Below are positions 49,194 through 56,769 of a stretch of 64,000 nt of DNA, piece by piece. Origin of the DNA: Actinomycetota bacterium (GTDB taxonomy: Bacteria; Actinomycetota; Actinomycetes; Streptosporangiales; Streptosporangiaceae); contig PMSU01000130.1 in NCBI GenBank assembly GCA_003168255.1, positions 1 through 64,000 of the forward strand. Reading direction: 5' to 3'. The stretch's first letter is position 1. Each line of letters starts with the position of its first letter. Position numbers and translations under genes: made by a program. The notes below the pieces were generated by a model. The model did no database searches and had not been told where the DNA came from. It worked only from the letters and a program-made list of their open reading frames with translations.

Positions 49194-50408
49194 GTGGCCG
49201 AAATAGTTCTGGACAACGTGACCAAGCGCTACCCCGACGGGGCTCTCGCGGTGGACAAGTTCAGCATGGACATCGCCGACGGCGAATTCGTCATCCTGGT
49301 CGGCCCCTCGGGCTGCGGGAAGTCGACCACGCTGAACATGATCGCCGGCCTGGAGGACATCACCGAGGGCGAGCTGCGCATCGCCGGCAGGGTGGTGAAC
49401 AACAAGTCGCCCAAGGACCGCGACATCGCGATGGTGTTCCAGAGTTATGCGCTCTACCCGCACATGACCGTCAGGCAGAACATGGGTTTCGCCCTCAAGC
49501 TGGCCAAGACACCGCAGGCCACCATCGACGAGAAGGTCAATGAGGCGGCGCGGATTCTCGACCTGACCCAGCATCTGGACCGCCGGCCGGCCAACTTGTC
49601 CGGCGGCCAGCGGCAGCGGGTCGCGATGGGCCGGGCGATCGTCCGTGACCCGGCGGTGTTCCTGATGGACGAGCCGTTGTCCAACCTGGACGCCAAGCTG
49701 CGCGTGCAGACCAGGACCGAGGTGTCCAGGCTCCAGCGCAGGCTCGGCACCACGATGGTGTACGTCACCCATGATCAGACCGAGGCCATGACCCTGGGCG
49801 ACCGGCTCGCTGTCATGCGCACCGGCCTGCTCCAGCAGATCGGCTCCCCGCATGAGCTCTACGAGAGCCCGCTGAACCTATTCGTGGCCGGCTTCATCGG
49901 CTCGCCCGCGATGAACTTCATGGCCGGCACGCTGGCGGAAGGCAGTCTGCAGACCGCCATCGGCAACCTTCCGCTGACCCCTGCGCTGCGACAGGCCCTG
50001 GAGCGCGCCAACGTCGGACGGCAGGTCATCGTCGGCATCCGACCGGAGAACTTCGAGGATGCCTCGCTGGTCAAGCCGGAGCTGCGCGGCCACGGAGTCA
50101 CGTTCCACGCCACCATCGAGGTGGTCGAGTCGATGGGCTCGGATGTCTTCGTCTACTTCACCCAGGAGAGCGGCCTGTCGGCAGGTGTCGATCAGCTCGC
50201 GGATCTCGCCGAGGACTCCGGCAAGGCCGACACGGGAGCCAGCGACGAGACGGTGACCGCCCGGCTGGACGCGGCCACCCAGATCCGCGAGGGGGAGAAC
50301 GCCGAGCTGTGGGCTGACGTCCGGACGATGCATGTCTTCGATCCGAAGAGCGGGCAGAACCTGTCGCTGGAAACGGAGACGGGCACACCGGCCGCGGCGG
50401 CTACCTGA
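49194..50408 (+). CDS. sugar ABC transporter ATPase (MsmK/UgpC/MalK type)
   Basis: 404 residues from the GTG at 49194, preceded by the very strong AAAGGAGAAAAAA. Walker A GPSGCGKST, Q-loop VFQSYALYP, signature LSGGQRQRVAMGRA, Walker B VFLMDEPLSNLDA, switch His in VTHDQTEAMT, then the C-terminal TOBE/regulatory domain (IGSPAMNFMAG, GIRPENF). A 40-residue acidic insertion lies near 345-385. Some such ATPases serve several transporters, but here it is next to its permeases. The 3' end overlaps the convergent ParB-like gene by 8 bp. Confidence 0.95.
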   Translation: MAEIVLDNVTKRYPDGALAVDKFSMDIADGEFVILVGPSGCGKSTTLNMIAGLEDITEGELRIAGRVVNNKSPKDRDIAMVFQSYALYPHMTVRQNMGFALKLAKTPQATIDEKVNEAARILDLTQHLDRRPANLSGGQRQRVAMGRAIVRDPAVFLMDEPLSNLDAKLRVQTRTEVSRLQRRLGTTMVYVTHDQTEAMTLGDRLAVMRTGLLQQIGSPHELYESPLNLFVAGFIGSPAMNFMAGTLAEGSLQTAIGNLPLTPALRQALERANVGRQVIVGIRPENFEDASLVKPELRGHGVTFHATIEVVESMGSDVFVYFTQESGLSAGVDQLADLAEDSGKADTGASDETVTARLDAATQIREGENAELWADVRTMHVFDPKSGQNLSLETETGTPAAAAT

Positions 50409-51243
50409 TCTGTTTGCGCAGCCGGTCGATGATCTCGTCGTTCCACTCGTGAGTCCGGATCAGCCGGTACCGTTCACTGGCTATGCACATGTAGGCCTCG
50501 GCCTCGCTGCGCGAACCGATCAGGTCAGCGGCGGCGAGCATGCGGACGACTGGCGTGTACTCCTCGGTGAACCACCGGCGGGCGACCTCGGCCCGGTCCA
50601 GGAAGCGGTGCTCATCCTGCATGCACCGAAATCCCCAGGCCTCGACGCCTTCGCCGAGCAAGGCATACGACCACGGATCGGTGCAGGTGATCTTCGCGTA
50701 GGCATGCTCGGACAGCGGCACCCGGGATCTAAACATCCGCTCATAGCTCTTCACGAGCAGATCACCGCGGCGGCGGATGCCCGCGGCGGGCGTCACCGTC
50801 TGTACGTCGGTGACATAGGCGTCGATCGTCTTCTGGCCAGTCGCCAGCGCGATCGACACCCGATGGTGGCCATCCTTGACGAAATGCATCCCGCCGACGC
50901 GGTACACGTCGATCGGCGGGATCGACTCGCCGTGCCGCTGCGCCAGGGCCAGCCGTTCCCAGCGTTCCCGCACCCGGCCAGAGGTGGGCCGGAACTTCCG
51001 GTCGAAATCGCGCCGTGAATCGACGGTTCCGACCACGGTATCCAGCCGGATGCTCTGTAGGCCGAGCGATCGCTCGCCCCGCCGGCCCAGGGCCTCGATG
51101 ACGTCATCGAACGGGAGGATCAGGTTGATGTCGTCCGGCCCCCTGCGCAGCCGGCTGGCGATCCGGGCCAGCACCTGGCGACGGCGCGCGCGGAGGAAGT
51201 CGTTCTCGACGTCTGCCCGGGGGAACCCGGTGTCAGCGGGCAC
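50401..51243 (-). CDS. ParB-like nuclease domain protein
   Basis: 280 residues from the GTG at 51243; the frame opens to 51483 but that part is antisense-like and overlaps the phosphoesterase gene. ParB/sulfiredoxin signature VKDGHHRVSIALATGQKTI (about 130-150) follows IPPIDVYRVGGMHF. N-terminal basic region DFLRARRRQVLARIASRLRR may bind DNA. The rest is mostly helical (EVARRWFTEEYTPVVRMLAA). It lacks the parS-binding HTH of chromosomal ParB, so a segregation role is doubtful. Probably CTP or nuclease-type chemistry; unknown target. Overlaps the phosphoesterase stop by 11 bp. Confidence 0.8.
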   Translation of the reverse strand: MPADTGFPRADVENDFLRARRRQVLARIASRLRRGPDDINLILPFDDVIEALGRRGERSLGLQSIRLDTVVGTVDSRRDFDRKFRPTSGRVRERWERLALAQRHGESIPPIDVYRVGGMHFVKDGHHRVSIALATGQKTIDAYVTDVQTVTPAAGIRRRGDLLVKSYERMFRSRVPLSEHAYAKITCTDPWSYALLGEGVEAWGFRCMQDEHRFLDRAEVARRWFTEEYTPVVRMLAAADLIGSRSEAEAYMCIASERYRLIRTHEWNDEIIDRLRKQIR

Positions 51244-51970
51244 GGCAGAGGCCTGGCAGCGGCTGCACGGCACTGCCGCCCGGCTGGATGTCGAGCATGT
51301 GCCGCCCGGCAATATTCCGAACGGCCGTGCGGCCAAGCTGCCGGCCAGGGGCCGTAGCGTCGCATCGGAGCACGTGCCCGTGCAGCAGTACGGTCGGCTG
51401 AAGCGCCGCGACCAGTCCGTGCAGGGCAGTGAATCCCCGGTGCAGCGGGTCGGCGCCATCGCCGACGCCCCGTGGCGGAGCATGGGTCAGCAGGATGTCA
51501 ACCGGCGGCCCACCGCGCCGTCGCTGCCGCCATGCCTGGCGGCGCAGCGATCGGGCCCGGCCCGCCAGCTGCCGGTCGCTGTACTGGTTGGGCCCGCCGC
51601 CCGCTGCGCGGCAGCCGCCCAGGCCGGCAAACCGGAGGCCCGCGACATCGACGATCCTGCCGTCAGCATTGACCGCGCCGTCCGGCCATGGTGCCCGCAC
51701 CGGCATCCCGGCGCGCAGCGTCAGGCCAGCCCGGGAACACCGGTATCCAGACAGGTCAGGGTCATGGTTGCCGGGGACGAACACCAGCGGCACGTCGAGG
51801 CCGTTCATCAGGTAGCCGAGGTACTCGAACGGCAGATCCCCGCAGGCAACGACGACCTCCGCGGCACGCACCGGGCCGAGGTCGCCGTACAGTCCTTCAT
51901 CGACCTCGTCGGATACGGCGAGCACGCACACCACATCGTGATGGTACGCCGGGGTGGGCCCGACGGGCAC
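51233..51970 (-). CDS. metallophosphoesterase family protein, atypical first motif
   Basis: 245 residues from a GTG. Motifs in order: LAVSDEVDEGLYG (motif 1; the usual D-x-H has Val instead of His), VVACGDLP (GD), VPGNHDPDLSG (GNHD), LTHAPP and LLHGHV (GHxx). Members normally use two metal ions. Loss of the first His suggests altered metal binding. Second gene of a minus-strand trio with a membrane protein upstream and a ParB-like protein downstream. Confidence 0.82.
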   Translation of the reverse strand: MPVGPTPAYHHDVVCVLAVSDEVDEGLYGDLGPVRAAEVVVACGDLPFEYLGYLMNGLDVPLVFVPGNHDPDLSGYRCSRAGLTLRAGMPVRAPWPDGAVNADGRIVDVAGLRFAGLGGCRAAGGGPNQYSDRQLAGRARSLRRQAWRQRRRGGPPVDILLTHAPPRGVGDGADPLHRGFTALHGLVAALQPTVLLHGHVLRCDATAPGRQLGRTAVRNIAGRHMLDIQPGGSAVQPLPGLCRAR

Positions 51971-51977
51971 CTGGTGC

Positions 51978-52379
51978 TCAGCGGGCGGCTGCCTCTCGCA
52001 CGTCGAGGCCGCGCTGCCGCAGCGCCGCCTCCACCCGGTAAATCTCCGTCAGCGGTGCCCGGTCGCCGCCAGGCGGAGGGGGGACATCCAGCCGTTCGCA
52101 GGCCGTCGACAGTACGTCAACGTAAGCGCCTCGCAGCGCCTTCAGGCGCACGTTCTTGGCGGGAACGCCAGATCGGGTCTCGGTCGCGTCAAGCTCAGCG
52201 CGCAGCCGGCAGAGCCTGGCGCCCAGCCGCTCGATCGGCTCGGCTGTGACGTCCATCCGGTGCCGCCATATGTGCCAGCGCTCGGAAGACCAGCCGACAC
52301 CGCGGAATCCGCCAATGAGGGCATATCCCGCCACCGTGGGAAGCAGGACAGCGATCACCAGTTCAATAACCGGGCTCAC
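51978..52379 (-). CDS. small membrane-anchored protein, function unknown
   Basis: 133 residues from the GTG at 52379; AGGAGG lies very close upstream, and an alternative GTG at 52358 is possible. One membrane span at the N-terminus (residues 4-23, VIELVIAVLLPTVAGYALIG), then a soluble helical part: ERWHIWRHRMDVTAEPIERL, RLCRLRAELDATE, LKALRGAYVDVLSTACERLD. Cotranscribed with the phosphoesterase gene, 7 bp away. No family recognised. Confidence 0.65.
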   Translation of the reverse strand: MSPVIELVIAVLLPTVAGYALIGGFRGVGWSSERWHIWRHRMDVTAEPIERLGARLCRLRAELDATETRSGVPAKNVRLKALRGAYVDVLSTACERLDVPPPPGGDRAPLTEIYRVEAALRQRGLDVREAAAR

Positions 52380-52465
52380 GCCTCCTATTGTCGGTGCCGC
52401 CCCCGGCAAGAATCAAGGCGGGCCGGGTTTGGCTCCGCCGCCAGCCGCAACTGATCAGGAGACCA

Positions 52466-54073
52466 ATGAACAGTAATGTCGCCCAGCACCGCTGGTGGCA
52501 CGGTGCAGTGCTCTATCAGCTGTACGTCCGGTCGTGGCTGGATACCAACGGCGACGGCTATGGCGACCTCGGCGGCGTCATCGACAGGCTCGACTACCTG
52601 TCCTGGCTGGGCGTTGACGGCATCTGGCTATCACCGACGATGCCGTCACCAGACGACGACTGGGGCTATGACGTATCGGACTACCTCGGCGTCCACCCCG
52701 ACCTGGGCACCATCGATGACATGGACCGGCTGATCGCCGAAGCCGGGAAGCGCGGCCTGCGAGTGCTGCTTGACCTGGTGCCAAACCACACCAGCTCGGC
52801 GCATCCCTGGTTCGTCGACGCGACTGGCAGCCGCGGCGCCGGGCACAGGGACTTCTACGTATGGGCCGACCCGGGTCCTGGCGGCGGCCCGCCGAACAAC
52901 TGGCTGGACGCTACCGGCGGCAGCGCCTGGGCCTGGCATGAGCCGACCGGGCAGTACTATCTGCACAATTTCCTGGCCAGCCAGCCGGACCTGAACTGGT
53001 GGGAGCCAGCGGTCCATGCGGCCTTCGACGAGATTCTCCGGTTCTGGCTGGACCGGGGGGTCGCCGGATTCCGGATCGACGTTGCGCACGGCCTTTACAA
53101 GGACGCGAAACTGCGCGACAACCCACCGGAGACCGCGACAGGCCCGATGGCCGGGAAATTTGGCCAGAAACCCGTCTACAACGCGAACCAGCCGGAGGTA
53201 CACGCCGTCTACCGGGACTGGCGGCGGATTGCCGCCAGCTACCCAGACGCACGACTGCTGCTCGGCGAGACCTGGGTGGGGGACTTGAGCCTGCTCGCCC
53301 GCTTCTACGGCGACGACGACGAACTACAGCTGGCGTTCAACTTCCCGTTCGTGTTCGCCGCCCTTACCGCGCCGGACCTGTCCGGTGTGGTGGCGGAAAC
53401 ACTGGCCAGCCTCCCGGCCGGGGCATGCCCGGTGTGGACCGCGTCGAACCACGACGTCGGAAGGTTCCCGAGCCGCTGGTGCGGCGGAGACGAGCGGAAA
53501 ATCCGGCTGGCCCTGCTTGCGCTCGCCACGCTGCCAGGGACGATGGTGCTCTACTACGGGGACGAGATCGGGATGACCGACGTGGATGTCCCGCTTGAGC
53601 TACAGCAGGACGCGATGTCACGCGGCGCAGGCAACGGCTGGCGCGGCAACAGGGACCGAGCCCGCACTCCGATGCAATGGGATTCCGCGGCCACCGCGGG
53701 ATTCACGGCGGAGCAGGTGACGCCGTGGCTGCCGGTGGGCGACAACGCCGCCGTCAATGTGGCGAGCCAGCGGGATGATCCCGGGTCGGTGCTCCGCTTC
53801 TGCCGTGGCCTGCTCAGCCTGCGGCAGGCTGAGCTCGGTGGCCAGATCGCCGGCTACCAGGCCCTGCCCGGTCCGCCGGGGCTGTGGGCCTACCGTTCCG
53901 GGAGCCTGACTGTGCTGGGCAATTTCTCTGGCCGCCCAGTCGTATGTCCGCACCCGGTTGGGGCGGTATTGCTGTCGACAATCGGGCCGGCCCAGCCTGC
54001 CGCCGGCGGCATCACCCTCGCGCCCTGGCAGGGCATCATGGCCCGGAACCCCGATGCTGAGCTAGGCGACTGA
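52466..54073 (+). CDS. glycoside hydrolase family 13, alpha-glucosidase type
   Basis: 535 residues from the ATG at 52466 behind TCAGGAG. GH13 barrel with catalytic Asp205 (GFRIDVAH), Glu268 (LLLGETW) and Asp330 (TASNHDVGR). DLVPNHTSSAHPWF and YGDEIGM are the other conserved regions. Short region II and QLYVRSWLDTNGDGYGDLGG at the start are typical of oligo-1,6- or alpha-1,4-glucosidases. No signal peptide, so it acts on oligosaccharides already imported, presumably by the adjacent ABC transporter (inference). Divergent from the membrane protein trio. Confidence 0.94.
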   Translation: MNSNVAQHRWWHGAVLYQLYVRSWLDTNGDGYGDLGGVIDRLDYLSWLGVDGIWLSPTMPSPDDDWGYDVSDYLGVHPDLGTIDDMDRLIAEAGKRGLRVLLDLVPNHTSSAHPWFVDATGSRGAGHRDFYVWADPGPGGGPPNNWLDATGGSAWAWHEPTGQYYLHNFLASQPDLNWWEPAVHAAFDEILRFWLDRGVAGFRIDVAHGLYKDAKLRDNPPETATGPMAGKFGQKPVYNANQPEVHAVYRDWRRIAASYPDARLLLGETWVGDLSLLARFYGDDDELQLAFNFPFVFAALTAPDLSGVVAETLASLPAGACPVWTASNHDVGRFPSRWCGGDERKIRLALLALATLPGTMVLYYGDEIGMTDVDVPLELQQDAMSRGAGNGWRGNRDRARTPMQWDSAATAGFTAEQVTPWLPVGDNAAVNVASQRDDPGSVLRFCRGLLSLRQAELGGQIAGYQALPGPPGLWAYRSGSLTVLGNFSGRPVVCPHPVGAVLLSTIGPAQPAAGGITLAPWQGIMARNPDAELGD

Positions 54074-54206
54074 CCTGACGGGCCGGCCGGCCCGCGCGGT
54101 GCTGATCGCCCGCTGGCCGGATTCCTGGCATCTGCCCCGGTCAACCGATGGATGAGCCGACCGGGCCTGGTGCGGGAAACCTGGACATTCGCCGGATGTA
54201 AGAAAG

Positions 54207-54917
54207 ATGCCGGATCGCTCATTTCAGGATGACACCAGCCCCGGACCGTGGCCGCCAGCCGGCGACACTGGCCGGGCGGTCTCCCAGAGCGAGGAGCGGC
54301 ACGCCTTGACCGATCCCGAGGCAGTCGAGCGGTTCACCATCCTGCACGACCAGCACCGGCCGCAGGTCTACGCCTACGCGGTGAGCCGCGCGGGTCGCCA
54401 GCTTGCCGACGAGGTGGTCAGCGAGGTGTTCCTTGTCGCCTGGCGACGCTTCGCGGACGTGCCGGAACCGGCCCTGCCCTGGCTGCTCGGGGTCGCGCGG
54501 AACATCGTGACCGAGCAGTTCCGCGCGGCGGCACGCCAGCAGTCGATCGCCGCCGAGCTGCGCTCTTGGATCACCGACGCGGCGGCGACAGCCACGGATG
54601 CGGCAGATCAGGCCACCGAACGGCTGGCTGCGCTCAAAGCGCTGGCAACCCTGACCGAGCCAGATAGAGAGCTGCTCACGCTGGTCGCCTGGCACGGGCT
54701 CGCGCCGCGAGAAGCCGCGCAGGTGGTCGGCTGCTCGACGGCCACGTACTTCGTCAGGCTGCACCGCGCCAGGCGCCGCCTGGCGCACGCGATGGATGCT
54801 CCGGCGGAATGTCCTCCTGGCGAGCTGCCCGGCGCCACCGTCGGGGTCAGCCGAGAGGGGGTCGGCCCTGACAGCCGGCACCGTGCACTGATTCAAGGAG
54901 AGGGGCGATCCAGATGA
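54207..54917 (+). CDS. ECF-type RNA polymerase sigma factor
   Basis: 236 residues. A 40-residue extra N-terminus precedes sigma region 2 (LHDQHRPQVYAYAVSRAGRQ, DEVVSEVFLVAWRRFADV). Region 4 is TEPDRELLTLVAWHGLAPRE, VVGCSTATYFVRLHRARRRL. It shares ATGA with the next gene, so translation is coupled. The GGGAAACC sequence upstream (54176) recalls ECF -35 elements, suggesting autoregulation. The tail (ECPPGELPGATVGV) is longer than usual. Confidence 0.9.
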   Translation: MPDRSFQDDTSPGPWPPAGDTGRAVSQSEERHALTDPEAVERFTILHDQHRPQVYAYAVSRAGRQLADEVVSEVFLVAWRRFADVPEPALPWLLGVARNIVTEQFRAAARQQSIAAELRSWITDAAATATDAADQATERLAALKALATLTEPDRELLTLVAWHGLAPREAAQVVGCSTATYFVRLHRARRRLAHAMDAPAECPPGELPGATVGVSREGVGPDSRHRALIQGEGRSR

Positions 54918-56401
54918 CCCGGATCTCGAACAAGCCGCGCCGCAGGCGCGGACCCGACGTGATGGACCTGCTGGCGCGGGCCCGCCCGGCGAGCCTTGAT
55001 GCTGGCCCGGGAGCCAGGCAACCGAGCGCGGGTCTCGCGATCGCGGAAATCGCCAGCTTGCCCGACGGCCGGCCGAGGGCCAGCTTGCTTGGTGATCGGC
55101 TGGAGTCGGACCTGCTCGGTGAGCTGGGGCGGGAGCTGCCTGGTGGCCGGCCGCGGCCGCAACTGGCCCGGCCGCGGCGGTCGGCCCGGCGCGTTGCGCT
55201 GGCCGGGGGCGGGCTGACGCTGATCGCGGGCGCGGCGGCGCTGGCGGTCTTCGCAGCGACGGCTGGCACAGCCGCGGCGCCGTCCAGGCCAGGACACTCC
55301 ACCGCCTCCGGACACGTGGCGAGGGCGCTGTCGGCGCGGAATATCCTGCTCACCGCGGCGGCGAACGCCGCCGCGGGCCCGGCAGTCGGCCGGTACTGGC
55401 GGGTTGAGATGGTCAGCGGCAGCCTCATGGCGGCCGGGCCGAACGCCCATCCTTACGCGGTCGAGCAACGCTGGTCCGACTCCACTAGCTGGGACGCGCG
55501 GTCAGCTCGGCAGCGGACCTGGACGTTCCCGGCCGCCGGGTACGCCAGCTTGCCTGCCACGCCTGCCGCCGCTGCCGTCTGGCAGGCGGACGGCTCACCC
55601 ACGCTCCCGTCGACGCACGGCAAGCAGCAAGCGTGGTGGCAGACCGGCGGTGCTGTCGGCTACTTCGGCAACGAGAACCTGACATTCACCCAGTTCCAGC
55701 GGCTGCCGTCCGACCCGGCTCGCCTCGCGGCCGTGGTGCGCCGCGCGGCGATACAGCAGAATCAGACGGCTGACCCGGTGCGCGGCGGCAACCGCGTCCG
55801 CTTCTGGAGCATCGGTCCTCAGCCTGCACTTGGCCAGGACATGTTCGGCATCTACGTCCAGTTGCTCAAATGGGATCCGATCACGCCGCAAGTGCGCGCC
55901 ACCGTCTTCCAGCTCATCGCCGGGCTGGCCGGGGTGCGGTCTATCGGCCGGGTCACCGACCCCCTGGGCCGGACGGGCTACGGCATCGTCATGAGCTCGG
56001 GCGAAGCCGCCGGCGAGGAGGAAGTGCTGGTGATCGCCCCCGGCTCGGGTGAACTGCTTGCCGATGAGTATGTCGTCACCAGCCTGCCTGCCGGTGTCCG
56101 ATCCTCGGCCAGCGGCGCAGTGACCGGGCTCGCCTCGTGCCCGGCGGGCAGCACGCTTATCAAGCGGCAGTCGTGCGTTGGCGGTGTCCGGGTCGCCCGC
56201 ATCCAAGGTCACCTGGAGATACGCGGGCTGACCGGATCCTCGGGCAAGATCGCGATGGTGGGGCTCGGCCCGAGGCTTGCCCTGGCGCCAGGGCAGGTCG
56301 ACTCCTACGACGCGGTGATCAGCGCCGGATGGACCAGCGCGTCGCCGCAGTTGCCGCCGCGCTCACAGCAGTTCAGCGTCGTCGCCGACGGCAAGGGATG
56401 A
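54914..56401 (+). CDS. CU044_5270-type membrane protein, probable sigma partner
   Basis: 495 residues. Residues 1-90 are cytosolic and include VMDLLARARPASLDAGP and many Arg, then one membrane span (94-118). The rest is an extracytoplasmic domain (GRYWRVEMVSGSLMAAG, EEEVLVIAPGSGELLADEYV) like the CU044_5270 family, which often follows ECF sigma genes. No zinc anti-sigma motif is seen in the N-terminal part. It is translationally coupled to the sigma gene, so it is probably a regulator of it. Cysteines near the C-terminus may form a disulphide. Confidence 0.85.
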   Translation: MTRISNKPRRRRGPDVMDLLARARPASLDAGPGARQPSAGLAIAEIASLPDGRPRASLLGDRLESDLLGELGRELPGGRPRPQLARPRRSARRVALAGGGLTLIAGAAALAVFAATAGTAAAPSRPGHSTASGHVARALSARNILLTAAANAAAGPAVGRYWRVEMVSGSLMAAGPNAHPYAVEQRWSDSTSWDARSARQRTWTFPAAGYASLPATPAAAAVWQADGSPTLPSTHGKQQAWWQTGGAVGYFGNENLTFTQFQRLPSDPARLAAVVRRAAIQQNQTADPVRGGNRVRFWSIGPQPALGQDMFGIYVQLLKWDPITPQVRATVFQLIAGLAGVRSIGRVTDPLGRTGYGIVMSSGEAAGEEEVLVIAPGSGELLADEYVVTSLPAGVRSSASGAVTGLASCPAGSTLIKRQSCVGGVRVARIQGHLEIRGLTGSSGKIAMVGLGPRLALAPGQVDSYDAVISAGWTSASPQLPPRSQQFSVVADGKG

Positions 56402-56426
56402 GCCCAGATGACGCCGACCGGCGACG

Positions 56427-56474
56427 TGGATGTGAATCTACCCCCCACCAGTGGTAGGCCACGCCACATTCATC
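56427..56474. repeat. partial copy of the fba terminator hairpin
   Basis: TGGATGTGAATCTACCCCC (56427-56445) is identical over 19 nt to the left arm at 25764-25782. The right arm (to 56474, ending CACATTCAT) is only partly complementary, so the palindrome has decayed. Confidence 0.75.
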
Positions 56475-56492
56475 TGGGCGCGCTGGCCCGGC

Positions 56493-56518
56493 GGGCTGGG
56501 CTGGGCTGGGCTGACGGG
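56493..56518 (+). other. G-quadruplex motif
   Basis: GGGCTGGGCTGGGCTGACGG followed by G: four GGG runs separated by 2, 2 and 5 nt, on the plus strand, 250 bp before the EtfD-like start. Local GC-rich repeats continue to 56620. Confidence 0.45.
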
Positions 56519-56769
56519 CGGGCCGGCTGGCCTGACGGGCGCGTTGCGCTGGCCGGACGGGCTGGGCTGGCTGGGCTGACGGGCTGGGCTGGCTGGCGGG
56601 GGCGGGTGCCGCCGGCCGGGCGGCCCGGGGGGCCTGCTGAAGTTACTGATGAGTAGGATGCCAGGACGCGGTGCGCGGTCCCGGCCGTGCGCCTTATAGA
56701 TCACCGGACCCGCCGGGCGTACGCTGGCGGATCAAGCATCGCCGCCGAACACCGCCTCAGGAGGTCGCA

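Larger units (their letters stand above)
56402..56769. other. 368-bp intergenic region upstream of EtfD-like gene
   Basis: Holds the partial hairpin copy (56427-56474), G-rich GCTGG and CTGACGGG repeats (56486-56620) and the ribosome site of the next gene. No gene seen. Confidence 0.5.
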
